Assembly: GCF_900104155.1 (NCBI RefSeq)
Contig: NZ_FMYB01000004.1
Coordinates: 1 to 64,000 of the forward strand
From: Butyrivibrio sp. INlla16
GTDB lineage: Bacteria > Bacillota > Clostridia > Lachnospirales > Lachnospiraceae
DNA length: 64,000 nt
Direction: 5' to 3'
The notes under the pieces are model-generated. The model saw nothing but the letters and a program-made list of their open reading frames with translations, was not told the origin of the DNA and made no database searches. The position numbers and the translations under genes are program-made. This document shows, piece after piece, positions 17,309 to 26,800 of this stretch (the first letter of the stretch is position 1; every line of letters starts with the position of its first letter).

Positions 17309-17521
17309 CTACCGTTTTTTCGCGGTTCGTAAATACTCCTCTACAAGTTCCGGATCCACAAAAACAAGCGTCTTACTATGTGGATAATAAGCTCCGCAGG
17401 CTTCTGCCAACTTTTTCATAGTTGCTCTGCCGACCTTAAAATACTCCGAAGCTTCTTTGAGTCGCATCAGTCTTGTTGCCTTTGCTTTAGTCTCTTTTAC
17501 TGTAGCAATGTCATTGCCCAT
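17309..17521 (-). CDS. xis: Excisionase-like protein (Tn916 Xis type)
   Basis: A 70-residue winged-helix-like protein with RLMRLKEASEYFKVGRATMKKLAEACGAYYP, the pattern of Tn916-type excisionases (DUF6462). It is followed by int after 13 bases, the standard xis-int order. It should bend the ends of the element and promote excision. A second, shorter-spaced relative lies upstream at 17668-17880. Confidence 0.8.
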   Translation of the reverse strand: MGNDIATVKETKAKATRLMRLKEASEYFKVGRATMKKLAEACGAYYPHSKTLVFVDPELVEEYLRTAKKR

Positions 17522-17667
17522 TTGATTCCTTTCTGCAAAGTTAAAGACGTTTTATGAAATTAGACTTGGCTGTAATTCATGAAAAGTACTTCAGCACAAT
17601 ATTATTATGACTCTATTCGAGCGCTGTAGCAAGAACTAATCTGAATCTGCCAAGTCTTATTCATACG

Positions 17668-17880
17668 TTACCGATTCTTATGTGACAAAATAAATTCTTC
17701 CAATATTGGATAATCAATATACACTGTAGCCCTGTTTATATAGTGGTATGCACCACATGCTTCGGCCATCTTTCTTATTGTTCTCTTATCCCCTGCAATA
17801 AGATGTGATATCTCTTCATATGTATATAGACGCTTCGTATTTCCACGCGTCTTCTTTACCATCTCCAACTGATTACTCAT
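17668..17880 (-). CDS. Second excisionase-like DNA-binding protein
   Basis: A 70-residue paralogue of the excisionase (KRLYTYEEISHLIAGDKRTIRKMAEACGAYHYINRATVYID), sharing the MAEACGAY core. It follows the 195-residue gene with a 3-base gap. The two paralogues, 146 bases apart, may divide the work between recombination directionality and gene regulation. Which of the two acts in excision cannot be told from sequence. Confidence 0.7.
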   Translation of the reverse strand: MSNQLEMVKKTRGNTKRLYTYEEISHLIAGDKRTIRKMAEACGAYHYINRATVYIDYPILEEFILSHKNR

Positions 17881-17883
17881 TTC

Positions 17884-18471
17884 TTATGCTCCTTTTTGTT
17901 CCAAATATGAGTAAGGTCTCTGCTCCTTAAGCCACTTAAGAGAGTTATCTACCACATCTTTCCTTAAGATTCCAAATCTCTTCTTCATTGCCTCAGAGGT
18001 GACCCCCTCAGTACCAGCAATGGCAGCAAGTTTGAACTCACGCTTGAGGTATCTTTTGAATACATCTTTTTCATCACCGAGAGAACCAATTTGCTCTTCT
18101 ACAAGCCCGTAGATCTCTCTCATGTCCTTCAGCAAAAGAATCTCCCACTTATGTGTTTCAAACTTATCAGCACCACGAAGTGCAGTGATATAGTCTCCAG
18201 CTCTGACTGCCTGGCGAACTATCATGTCCTCATCGCCTTCGCTGGATGTAGGGTTTCCAATGTTAGAAGTCTGGACTCTCACACCGGGATCCCCAAGGGC
18301 AACTCGTCTGTTATATTCCCGTTCTGCTTTTATAGTTCTGATAAGCCCCGCTTCATAAGCATTTACATATGGCATGAAACTAGAATAATGATCAAGGACT
18401 ATCTTTATCCTTTTTTCATCAGTAGCTTTCCTATAGTTATCGAGAATACTTGCGTTCATTCTTGCTCCCAT
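17884..18471 (-). CDS. Unknown 195-residue protein in the xis-int operon
   Basis: Not recognised. It is a mostly helical, charged protein with no membrane segment. A central block reads VRQAVRAGDYITALRGADKFETHKWEILLLKDMREIYGLVEEQIG, and the C-terminal region TSEAMKKRFGILRKDVVDNSLKWLKEQ could be a DNA-binding or helix-rich end. It has a strong ribosome binding site (AAAGGGGG) and a good promoter (18512-18540) and heads the operon leading to both excisionase-like genes and int, so a regulatory or recombination role is plausible but unproven. Confidence 0.6.
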   Translation of the reverse strand: MGARMNASILDNYRKATDEKRIKIVLDHYSSFMPYVNAYEAGLIRTIKAEREYNRRVALGDPGVRVQTSNIGNPTSSEGDEDMIVRQAVRAGDYITALRGADKFETHKWEILLLKDMREIYGLVEEQIGSLGDEKDVFKRYLKREFKLAAIAGTEGVTSEAMKKRFGILRKDVVDNSLKWLKEQRPYSYLEQKGA

Positions 18472-18511
18472 TACTGTTTCCCCCTTTTGAAACCGCAGAA
18501 CTTTTTTCTAC

Positions 18512-18540
18512 ATTATTAATTGTAAGTCCTGCAGTATCAA
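18512..18540 (-). promoter_or_regulatory. Promoter of the xis-int operon
   Basis: On the minus strand TTGATA (18535-18540) is followed after exactly 17 bases by AATAAT (18512-18517). It lies 41 bases upstream of the 195-residue gene and is the only good promoter seen before xis and int. Confidence 0.6.
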
Positions 18541-18598
18541 AGGTCATTTTACAATCTGTATAAAACTTATAAGATTTGTATAGTGTGAAGACATACTG

Positions 18599-18823
18599 CT
18601 AACATGCATCACCCTTCAGGATCCAGTCTGTAGATACTGCAAACTTATCTGAGTATGCAACGACTATATCTGTTGGAAGTGGTCTTCTATCATTTTCATA
18701 AAATGAAACCACTCCAGCGTTAGCAAGTTTAAAGTCTTTAGCTAAATCTTCCTGCCGGATTCCGGCACTTTCCCTTAGTATCCTTATTCTTTCCCCAACG
18801 GTTCTTCCGTACAATTTCTCCAT
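18599..18823 (-). CDS. XRE-family repressor-like protein
   Basis: A 74-residue Cro/CI-type helix-turn-helix protein (ERIRILRESAGIRQEDLAKDFKLANAGVVSFYENDRRPLP). The ATG at 18823 is chosen because AGGAAA lies at the right distance; a longer frame has no ribosome binding site. It lies between the iteron array (18973-19071) and the xis-int operon promoter. That position suits a regulator of excision. Confidence 0.8.
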   Translation of the reverse strand: MEKLYGRTVGERIRILRESAGIRQEDLAKDFKLANAGVVSFYENDRRPLPTDIVVAYSDKFAVSTDWILKGDAC

Positions 18824-18972
18824 GATAATTTCCTTTCCAAAAGAAGACATTATTATATAGAAGAAACAGAGTCATGGCGGACCGCAAACATAGTAAAAGA
18901 TTAGTCCCAACAAGGCTTTTCTACCTCCTTCCCTTGAACAATGGCAATGATAGCATCAAAACCGTACTTACG

Positions 18973-19071
18973 AGTTCGCAGTAAATACGCACCAAGTTCG
19001 CGGTCAGTTCAGATTAAATTCGCACCAAGTTCGCACCTAGTTCGCGGCCAGTTCGCAGTCAGTTCGCAATT
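18973..19071. repeat. Nine tandem 11-bp repeats (AGTTCGC iterons)
   Basis: Nine units start exactly every 11 bases at 18973, 18984, 18995, 19006, 19017, 19028, 19039, 19050 and 19061. Six begin with perfect AGTTCGC; the units at 18984 (AATACGC), 19006 (AGTTCAG) and 19017 (AATTCGC) are degenerate. The last four bases of each unit vary. The 11-bp period places every site on nearly the same face of the helix, as in operators for cooperative filaments or in replication/partition iterons. It lies upstream of the XRE gene and downstream of a terminator, in non-coding DNA. Confidence 0.85.
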
Positions 19072-19093
19072 GTGTACACAATTTTTGAGCAAA

Positions 19094-19116
19094 ATAAAAA
19101 GACTGCCGAAGCAGTC
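19094..19116 (-). terminator. Terminator after the 185-residue gene
   Basis: On the minus strand a perfect 6-bp stem GACTGC-TTCG-GCAGTC (19101-19116) with a stable UUCG tetraloop is followed by TTTTTATTTT. It lies 17 bases past the stop codon. Confidence 0.85.
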
Positions 19117-19132
19117 CCTACCTTGTTTTGCC

Positions 19133-19690
19133 TTAATCTATAAGCTCTCCATTTTCATCTATGATGCCTTTATCTTTGTCTTCCTGGTCTCTGCGTTTGC
19201 AGTATTTCCAGATCAGCAATCCATACAAGACTATCGCATCCTTTTTTACCGAAAAATACTTTGTGCGCCCCATGTAAAGCTCAATCAGCATTGCATCATT
19301 CGTTTTAGTCGTATTCTTTCCTTTCATGTATACCGAATCAATGATATGTGCCAGAATATCGCCACCTTCCACAAAGGCTTTCATCTGCTCCAGTACCAGC
19401 CCACTCTTATCGCCATACCATTTCTCACATGCAACTTTCCATGCAAAAGATCTTTTTTCTTTCTGGGAGTATTTCCGTGGCTCTGCAACTATCCGCAGGA
19501 ACTTAGTCCTGTATGGGATCTTCTTTGACATATTATTTAGCCAGTTTATTCCCATACGTTTTGCAAAAGCTTTTCCATCATTGAATTTTATCAACAATTC
19601 TCTAATAACTTTGTACATCTCTTCATAGTCTATCCCCGCTGCGATGCACTCGTTCACGATAATCTCATGTGTTGTAACTCCTATAATCAT
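19133..19690 (-). CDS. Unknown 185-residue element protein
   Basis: Not recognised. It is soluble and basic in the middle (KKIPYRTKFLRIVAEPRKYSQKEKRSFAWKVACEKWYG), ending in an acidic tail (about 170-185). The segment TKYFSVKKDAIVLYGLLIWKYCKRR resembles a helical DNA-binding or sigma-like tail, but this is only an impression. It is monocistronic, bounded by terminators on both sides, and lies directly next to the 11-bp iteron array. It is therefore a candidate for the iteron-binding protein. Confidence 0.5.
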   Translation of the reverse strand: MIIGVTTHEIIVNECIAAGIDYEEMYKVIRELLIKFNDGKAFAKRMGINWLNNMSKKIPYRTKFLRIVAEPRKYSQKEKRSFAWKVACEKWYGDKSGLVLEQMKAFVEGGDILAHIIDSVYMKGKNTTKTNDAMLIELYMGRTKYFSVKKDAIVLYGLLIWKYCKRRDQEDKDKGIIDENGELID

Positions 19691-19763
19691 CCTTATCTCT
19701 TCCCTCTATAACAAGAACCGCAAACATCAGTTACGCCCCTCCAACATACACTTTTTGACAAAA

Positions 19764-19801
19764 GAAAAACTGGTCGGAATAAAGAGCATTCCAGCACCAG
19801 T
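19764..19801 (-). terminator. Terminator after the 153-residue gene
   Basis: On the minus strand ACTGGT...ACCAGT outer arms and GGAAT/ATTCC inner arms form a hairpin (19769-19801) followed by TTTTTCTTTT. A second weaker inverted repeat lies at about 19859-19894. Confidence 0.7.
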
Positions 19802-19905
19802 ATTTAAGCCTTGATAATTATGTCAAACTGAAGAACCCCAAATAAAAACACGTTTTTAGCAGTAGCATGAAAGCTTCCGGCTCCCGACTGCTTAACGTCA
19901 ATAAA

Positions 19906-20367
19906 CTATTTCTTATCCCTGCCTTCCGGCCTCATGAGATAAGCAATCATTTTGCCAAACTCCGAATACATATATAATATCTTTTCTGCTCTCTCATCAT
20001 AGCTGTCTGTATTCTGGATATCCATGATGATATCACTTATCGCAGTACTGAAATCAAACTCATTATCCTCGCTGTGCCTTAGCACATCATAGTTATTATC
20101 ATTTCCGATAAGCCTGTGAAGATCAGCATTAAGATTGTAGTATAGTATTGACAGCTTTTCCGGACTGATAGCTATTTCCCCACTAACCATTCTGTCATAG
20201 CTGCTTGTTCCAACTCCGAGAAGTGCTGCCATCTGAACATTAGTCCAATCGACTTTATCTTGCAAAGTCTTAAGATTAGTACCTGCAACTTTATTGAACT
20301 TTTTCCCCTTTAAGCTGTCAGGCCTTTTATCTCTTGTGTCTCTATGCTTTGATTTTTTATATGCCAT
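19906..20367 (-). CDS. Helix-turn-helix regulator, 153 residues
   Basis: A lysine-rich N-terminus (about 1-30) is followed by an XRE-like helix-turn-helix (NLKTLQDKVDWTNVQMAALLGVGTSSYDRMVSGEIAISPEKLSILYYNLN) and an acidic, helical C-terminal half. The start has GAGGTAGCAAT upstream. Its promoter region carries two GCGTAATACGC palindromes (20417-20450), likely its own operators. It is probably a transcription repressor of the element. Confidence 0.65.
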   Translation of the reverse strand: MAYKKSKHRDTRDKRPDSLKGKKFNKVAGTNLKTLQDKVDWTNVQMAALLGVGTSSYDRMVSGEIAISPEKLSILYYNLNADLHRLIGNDNNYDVLRHSEDNEFDFSTAISDIIMDIQNTDSYDERAEKILYMYSEFGKMIAYLMRPEGRDKK

Positions 20368-20416
20368 ATTGCTACCTCGAATTATAATCTACACAAAATT
20401 ACGCGATACCTATACT

Positions 20417-20450
20417 GCGTAATACGCTTTTATAGCCGCGTAATACGCGG
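20417..20450. promoter_or_regulatory. Two palindromic operators GCGTAATACGC
   Basis: GCGTAATACGC occurs at 20417-20427 and 20438-20448; the second extends to a 15-bp palindrome (20436-20450). Their centres are exactly 21 bases apart, two turns of the helix, and a half site ATTACGC lies at 20398-20404. They lie just upstream of the 153-residue regulator, which suggests autoregulation by cooperative dimers. Confidence 0.65.
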
Positions 20451-20511
20451 TATTTTCATTGCAGATTAAGCAGTTTTCGAGAACCGGAAGACACAAAAAG
20501 GCTTAAAGCAC

Positions 20512-20540
20512 AATAAAGGACTGCAGCCAAGCTACAGTCC
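20512..20540 (-). terminator. Terminator after the 72-residue XRE gene
   Basis: On the minus strand GGACTGTAGC-TTG-GCTGCAGTCC (20518-20540) forms a strong hairpin with one mismatch, followed by a T-rich stretch. Confidence 0.6.
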
Positions 20541-20566
20541 CGTCAGATACATCTATTAAATTACAA

Positions 20567-20785
20567 TCAATCTTCGTCCATTGTTATGGGATTTCTTTTA
20601 CACTCAACAATTTCTTCAATATCACATTCAAGTATGGTACATAGTTTGTCTATTGTTTCCATGTTTACTGACTCGTTTCTTTTAAGACGTGTCAATGTTG
20701 AATGACTGATTCCAGAATTCATCAGCTTGTATTGCGTTATGTTATTCTCTTGTATATATTTCCAAAATCTGTCGTATGAAATCAT
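20567..20785 (-). CDS. Small XRE-family regulator
   Basis: A 72-residue single-domain Cro/CI-type protein (MISYDRFWKYIQENNITQYKLMNSGISHSTLTRLKRNESVNMETIDKLC). This YozG-like size and layout is common in Firmicute mobile elements. It has its own terminator. It is one of three helix-turn-helix regulators between the restriction island and int. Confidence 0.8.
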   Translation of the reverse strand: MISYDRFWKYIQENNITQYKLMNSGISHSTLTRLKRNESVNMETIDKLCTILECDIEEIVECKRNPITMDED

Positions 20786-21161
20786 ATCCCTCGCCCATCA
20801 TTAACAGTATTTCATAATAAAATAATGCCTCAGTTACCCTTTTCAGGGTAGTAGCTTAAATGCGGTATTACCCTTATTGGGGATATATTCATAACACAGA
20901 TATCGAGACAGATTAAAAAAATGGCAATAAAAAAGAACGGCATCACAGAGATGGCGTCCTTCCTTATTTTCCAACTAATTCCGGGTAAAAAACCTTTTGA
21001 AGAAACTTTTCTTTTTTTATCAACAGTGGGATGTAATCCTTGAGGCACTGCATTATTTCTTCAGCATATCCGTGATACTGCTCATACCAATCCCACTTCT
21101 TTCTAAACTCTTAATTATAAAACAGCTCAATATCTCCTTCTGTCAAATCGGGATTTCTTGA
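20786..21161. other. Non-coding gap, no clear gene
   Basis: A 72-codon minus-strand frame (20830-21048) with one hydrophobic stretch exists here. It has no convincing ribosome binding site and a composition unlike its neighbours, so I do not call it. No strong hairpin or repeat was seen. It separates the regulators from the restriction island and could hold a remnant. Confidence 0.4.
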
Positions 21162-21830
21162 TCAGACAAATAAATCCGGGCAATCTCTCCTAAACTTTTC
21201 GCTTGGTGAACAATCTCCAAAATCAGGCAATAAACCATCTCCACTACTAATTGGATGTGGTAAATATTTGCATCTAAAATACACACAAGGAAAAGTAAAA
21301 ATGATCTCCATGTTCCCAAATATTTCATGCATAATATATAGATTAATAATATATAAAGAGCCCAGCGCCATTATGGCATTTTGAAGCGTCGCTGATTGAA
21401 TTGATAAAGCTTCATCATGCTTTATTGCATTATACGCAAACCACCAATCAAGTCCCTGGACTTTACGATTATTCCCGTTATTTACAACACTTACTTTCCA
21501 TTCTTGTAAAGGAGTATTAATCCAAAAAGGTGTACTAACCTCAAAAGTTATTATCTTAGGATACTGATTCAGTATAGCATCGCTAATATCTACTATCTGT
21601 TTGACTTGCTGTCCATGCAAAGCACATAATGCCTTGCTCATAATTTCAAACTCAGATGCGGCCAATACAATAATCTGCTTAAAAACATCTGAATAGACTT
21701 TTCCATGTACTAATTCGATTTCACCATCATGTTCAATTAGTCCATGATCAATGTAATGTTTTGTTTCATCCAACCGCTCCGCTAAAGAGCAGAAGTAATT
21801 CCAATGTTGTATTAATTCTGTCTTATCCAT
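21162..21830 (-). CDS. HEPN-like unknown protein in restriction operon
   Basis: A 222-residue protein, start ATG 21828-21830 with AGAGG upstream. It is helical and contains GLDWWFAYNAIKHDEAL, a pattern like the conserved N-x-x-K-H region seen in some HEPN-type defence proteins, then a hydrophobic helix (AIMALGSLYIINLYIMHEIFG). It follows vsr after about 20 bases and is the last gene of the restriction-modification operon. A defence role is inferred from context only. Confidence 0.5.
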   Translation of the reverse strand: MDKTELIQHWNYFCSLAERLDETKHYIDHGLIEHDGEIELVHGKVYSDVFKQIIVLAASEFEIMSKALCALHGQQVKQIVDISDAILNQYPKIITFEVSTPFWINTPLQEWKVSVVNNGNNRKVQGLDWWFAYNAIKHDEALSIQSATLQNAIMALGSLYIINLYIMHEIFGNMEIIFTFPCVYFRCKYLPHPISSGDGLLPDFGDCSPSEKFRRDCPDLFV

Positions 21831-21853
21831 CAAAACCTCTAAAAAAAAACAAA

Positions 21854-22297
21854 TTACTCTTCTATATCATCTATTCTGCTATCGAATATAGCTTCCTCTA
21901 TAACCTTTATACACTCTTCAGGCTTTTTCTTAATATCCGTTCCCCAAAACCGAATGACAGTCCATCCCTCAAATAAAAGCCTCTTGTTTATATCGTTGTC
22001 ACGCTCACGGTTTCTGGAGATCTTACTGATCCAAAATTCACTATTATTGCTCTTTTCAAGCCTTGGTCTTAATACTTCCCAATCTTTCCCATGAAAAAAT
22101 TCGCCATCACAAAAAATAGCAATTTTATACTTTGTGATGACGATATCTGGATGTCCCGGAAGCCTATCATAATTCTTTCTATACCGGTATCCTCTTTTCC
22201 ATAATTCTTTGCGCAGAATAACCTCTATTTTAGTGTCCTTACCCTTAATGTGCTGCATGTTTTTTCTGCGCTGCTCTGGTGTCAAAACATCTGCCAT
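21854..22297 (-). CDS. vsr: Vsr-type mismatch endonuclease
   Basis: A 147-residue very short patch repair endonuclease. It shows LTPEQRRKNMQHIKGKDTKIEVILRKELWKRGYRYRKN, GHPDIVITKYKIAIFCDGEFFHG (catalytic Asp and Cys/His region) and FWGTDI near the C-terminus. Vsr nicks T:G mismatches left by deamination of 5-methylcytosine, so it fits beside two m5C methyltransferases. The ATG at 22297 has GAGG upstream; a GTG 24 bases earlier is less likely. Confidence 0.92.
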   Translation of the reverse strand: MADVLTPEQRRKNMQHIKGKDTKIEVILRKELWKRGYRYRKNYDRLPGHPDIVITKYKIAIFCDGEFFHGKDWEVLRPRLEKSNNSEFWISKISRNRERDNDINKRLLFEGWTVIRFWGTDIKKKPEECIKVIEEAIFDSRIDDIEE

Positions 22298-22328
22298 GTC
22301 AGCCTCACACTTATGCTTCACAGCATTA

Positions 22329-23837
22329 TTACAATTCTAACAATCCTATATCCATTTTCTGATTTGCAAGATACATTTCCGCAACTTTATCTCCGGGGAG
22401 GAGCCTGATCTGTATATTTTCCAGTCCAATCTGCTCAAGTATTGGCATTCTTACCTTGCCATATTTTATGATTTCATCTCCTTCTGTCGGCATAAGAAAG
22501 CAGTTTCTTACTTTATTAAATCCAAATACATCTATAAATTCTCTGTATGCCAAGTGATACAGATACTGTTTTGTAACATCACCTACTCCGGGATTTCCCT
22601 TGATCACATCACTCCCGTGTCGTTTTTCCAACGTTATGTTATAGTACTTCGCATCGAAGATGATAAACTGCTTTTCACCATCCTTCTCATAGAAAGTAAT
22701 AAGATCCGGAATAAGTGTCTCCTGTGCCGGAACACTTATTTCTTTTTCCTCATTTTCCCAAATAGGCTTTCCTATAACCTCAATCAGCTGACCATCTATC
22801 ATGTAATCAACTTTTGGTCTTGGTTGAGCAGTATGTAGCTTAATCAGTTGTAACTGCCTCAATGTCTTATGCAGCTTATTGTCAAAAATCTCTGCACACA
22901 TTTTTTCCCAGACAGCATGATAGGCGGTAGTACCATACATGCTAAATCCGGAATTATCATCAAACAGTTTCTTATCCTGGGATATGTACGCATATATTGT
23001 CTTTAAAAGAATCTGTTTACGGGTATTGTACTGAACATTGAGCTCTTTGAAGATTCTTTCAAGAATATATTCCTTATCACCAAAATCATCCATTTCAGCA
23101 TCGGATATTTCTGCAGTTTCCAGCCCAAACAGTTCGGTCAGTTCTGCTTCTTTAAGCTGCTTTGAGCATTCTGTAATGACATATTCATGTAGGCGCTTGA
23201 AATAATCCATATCATCATCAACTGTCTTCCTCGTATACAGTTCCATGTAATATGGCTTGTTCTCAGATAGCAATGCAAAGCTTTCATCTATAGTTTTTCC
23301 CCATAGAATATCGCCCTCTCCATTTACCTCAATTATTTCTTCGCTGTTGGTATATACTCCATACTCAAAATAATCTTTAAGAAGAAAGAGTATAACTGCA
23401 AGCAGATTAAAGCTTTTATTATCTCCGTCACCATTATATATGTTTATTATCTGCTCTTCTGAATTACTGTACCGTTCTAGAACCTTTACTATACGGCGCA
23501 TTTTATCTATTTTTTCTTCTTCAGAATACTTTGATAGTAGATATTTGGGATATACCTTTATTATTCTTCTTCCACATGTGATAACACCAACATACACAAA
23601 AACATACAGGCAAACGCCACTCTGTTCAGAGCCATCTGTTATCTCTATATCTTCATCAGCAATATCAGACATTTCCTGTTGTACATCGGTATTTCTTACA
23701 CTCTTAAGCACACCAAATGTCTTAAGTGTGCGGATAAATCTTTCCAGTGCTTCTTCACTATCAAATTCGAATCTCTTCTTTAATTCATCCTTTGTATATC
23801 GTCTCTGTTCCCTGACGAATCTGGAAATCATCCTCAT
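22329..23837 (-). CDS. McrC/LlaJI-type restriction endonuclease subunit
   Basis: A 502-residue protein. The N-terminal part contains a winged-helix-like region and a domain like McrC. The C-terminal nuclease-like core has GQLIEVIGKPIW, LIPDLITFYEKDGEKQFIIFDAKYYN (a PD-(D/E)XK-type D...DAK arrangement). This matches the small subunit of LlaJI-type systems, which cut with the McrB-like partner. It overlaps the AAA gene by 4 bases (translational coupling). Confidence 0.8.
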   Translation of the reverse strand: MRMISRFVREQRRYTKDELKKRFEFDSEEALERFIRTLKTFGVLKSVRNTDVQQEMSDIADEDIEITDGSEQSGVCLYVFVYVGVITCGRRIIKVYPKYLLSKYSEEEKIDKMRRIVKVLERYSNSEEQIINIYNGDGDNKSFNLLAVILFLLKDYFEYGVYTNSEEIIEVNGEGDILWGKTIDESFALLSENKPYYMELYTRKTVDDDMDYFKRLHEYVITECSKQLKEAELTELFGLETAEISDAEMDDFGDKEYILERIFKELNVQYNTRKQILLKTIYAYISQDKKLFDDNSGFSMYGTTAYHAVWEKMCAEIFDNKLHKTLRQLQLIKLHTAQPRPKVDYMIDGQLIEVIGKPIWENEEKEISVPAQETLIPDLITFYEKDGEKQFIIFDAKYYNITLEKRHGSDVIKGNPGVGDVTKQYLYHLAYREFIDVFGFNKVRNCFLMPTEGDEIIKYGKVRMPILEQIGLENIQIRLLPGDKVAEMYLANQKMDIGLLEL

Positions 23838-26800
23838 TCAGCATCGTCCCTTTTTTGCTCATAATAACTGCTTATGAAATTAGCTCCGAATATGTTCATT
23901 CCTATCTCATCAAAAGCATCACATACAGATGAATACTTGCTGCTATCACACCCATCGAAGAATTTTCTCTTGCTCTGCTTAACAGCATCTTCATAAAGAT
24001 ACATAATCACTTTACTCTTGAATGCATCCATGAATTTCTCAGGATCCTTGATCATTCCATTTTCATCAGAATCCAGTACCTTCTTTGACAGGAAGAATGG
24101 TCCCATAAGCTTATCTTCATTGATGTTAAAGTCTTTAGACATCTTAGTATTAATTGCCTTACGAAGTCTGTTCCAAACAACAGGCTCATCATATTTAGCA
24201 ATATTTACTTTTCCGATATTCTCTATATCTTTTTCTTTCTCATCAATTCCAAGATACTCAAAATTCCATCTTCTCTTGAAAGCAGTATCCATAGGATAAA
24301 CCCCCTGGTCCGCACTGTTCATTGTTGCCCAGATGAACATATTATTGGGAATTCTGATTTTCTTATACTTTTCTTCTGTACCACCTAATTCTTTTGCCAG
24401 ATATCTTCTGATATCCTCAGATGCCTGAATCTCATATTCACTGACACCATCGGCATCTCTATCAAGAAGCTGGAATACATCACCAAATACTGCAGCTACT
24501 TTAGCTCTGTTGATTTCCTCTATAAGGAGCAAATGTGGCTGCGGAGCCTCTGTGCGGGCACTTTTAAGAGCATCCACATAAACTCTCATAAATGGTCCTG
24601 GCACAAAATCATATCGGATACTTCTTCCATCTGAGTCCATTACCGGCTTATATGTTCCAACAAATTGCGAATATGTATAGTCCGGGTGGAATGTAACTCG
24701 TTCATATGTACCAACAGTATCATCCAAAAGCCTGTCACAGTCCTGCTTTAGCAAGAAGCTCTTTCCTGTTCCAGGAGCACCAAAGACAATTCTGTTCCTT
24801 TCGTATTTTGCTTTTATATTTGTCTTGAATACAACGCTCATATCACTTTCTCCTGTATCGATCACATACTGCAGATACTTTTTTACCGCGCTTCTCTGTG
24901 TATTATTCTTTTTCTCTGCGCTGTCTAATTCTGATATAGTCTTCTGAATCAGCTTTATATCCGTAGTGAAAAATACACTCTTTTCGGACATAGAATAAAG
25001 AGGAGTATTCGCAATATTGCTCACATACTGATCAATTGAATTGGAACTGTAGGCCTCTCCCGCATCAGAATCTCCTTCTGGCTTAACCTGCCTTTCCATC
25101 CAGGATCTGAACATCTTCTTGTTGTATTCTTCCGGATCATTATCATCAACCAGGTCTTGATCGAAATCTTCCGGATAATAATATTTCTTATACAAATAAA
25201 GCAGATTGTCTTCATCGCTTATTTCAAAGCACGACGTAAGTTTTCCTTCCGATGGATTCGGAAGATGTTCTCCATTTGCAAATCCCACACACCATCTTCC
25301 GGGCTTAATATGTGCAAACTCATCTGAAGAATCATATTTGTACGGCCCAATATTATCAACAAGCCCTTTTAACTCTTGACCTTTGACAGCAACAAAAACA
25401 GTATTATCACCTGTATTATAAAATCTTGCCAGCTCTCCTGCCTTTCTGGTAGATGTACTATCATCTCCAGGATAATATTTTTCTTTTAATGCTTCCGCAA
25501 GTCCTTGCTTATCAATTCCCTGAGATGTCTCGTACTCCGTCAACGAACCAGTCTGCCCCCATCCAATAGCTACCATGGATTTTTCCTTCCAATCAGAAGC
25601 AAAACTTTCTTCACCACTTGAGTTCGTTGTTCCTATTCTTACGAATTGCTTACTCTCACCAAATTTATCCCTTATAGCGTCGATAAATTCCCTGTATCTT
25701 AAGCCAGCATAGTTCTGAATCATAGCAATCTGACCGCTTCTTGTATAATATTTTTCACTAGGTCTTATGCAAAAGCACCGAAGAACATGCTTTTGCCACT
25801 CATTATTATGAAACGAACTCAGTTTCTCGTTAAAAATAATGCTGTAATATTTATGAAACCATGCCCAATTGTAGAAACGTTCTCCAACCTCATCCTTAAG
25901 GTGATCATCTAGTGCCTCATAATCTTCAAGAGAGTTTAATTCTGTTTTTTCTATAATCCTTGCTCCTTTTATAAGCGCCTCAACAATCTCTTTTCCTAAA
26001 TCCAAAGCTTCCTGTTCAGATAATTCTTTTGGTTTCTGAGGACTACCTGTTGTCCATAACCCTGTATCTTTCTTCTGAAAAAGGCCAAATTTGTACGCAG
26101 ATCCACCAGAAATGCTTCCAAAATAATTCCTGCATTCTTTATTCATTTCCAAATAGCAACACAATGAATATGTATTATCCCCAGCTGAATAAAACACATT
26201 ATTTAACAATTCATTTTCAGAAAGTGCTTCTAATATACTCGGAGAAAATCGGCTCAAAAACTCTTGTCTTGCATTCTCAATTTCCGCCCTTGTAGCAGTA
26301 AACTCTAATCCCGATTCTGATATATGCTGACTTATGATGCTGGCAGCACGCTGGTATTCATCATTTTCATTTTCACTTTCATTGCTTGCTTTGATCGTAA
26401 CCTCAAACACAGTTCCATCATTTGCAGCCGTTCCTGATGAATACATATTCTTTCCACTGCCAAGATCAATATTACTCTTTACTCCAAAAGCTTCATATGC
26501 TGCAATTTTCTTCCTTTTAGTTATTACTAAATAATCATCCACCTCCAGTAATTCTCGAAGGGGAAGCAAATCATTCCCATAACAAATCTGCAAATTAGGA
26601 TTACCCTTGCCTGTTTCATCCTGATTAAGTATACGCCGTCTAATCTGAATGGAATCCCCTATCCATTCTTTGCTATCAGAACTTTTACCGCCAATTCTTG
26701 CAATGTTTTGACGATTAATACGAACCGGAAGTGATAGTCTCCATCCTTTAAATGACGAGTTTAATGTAAAAGTAGGAAAGAAATCCTCAGTTTTACTAGT

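Noticed and set aside
18973..19071. CRISPR array
   Set aside because: The period is 11 bases with no spacers and there are no cas genes.
18941..19528. Plus-strand frame of 195 codons crossing the iterons
   Set aside because: It crosses the iteron array, a terminator and the antisense of the 185-residue gene. Its repeated residues only reflect the 11-bp DNA repeats.
20830..21048. 72-codon minus-strand frame with one hydrophobic stretch
   Set aside because: It has no ribosome binding site and no family pattern. It could be a remnant, but support is too weak for a gene call.
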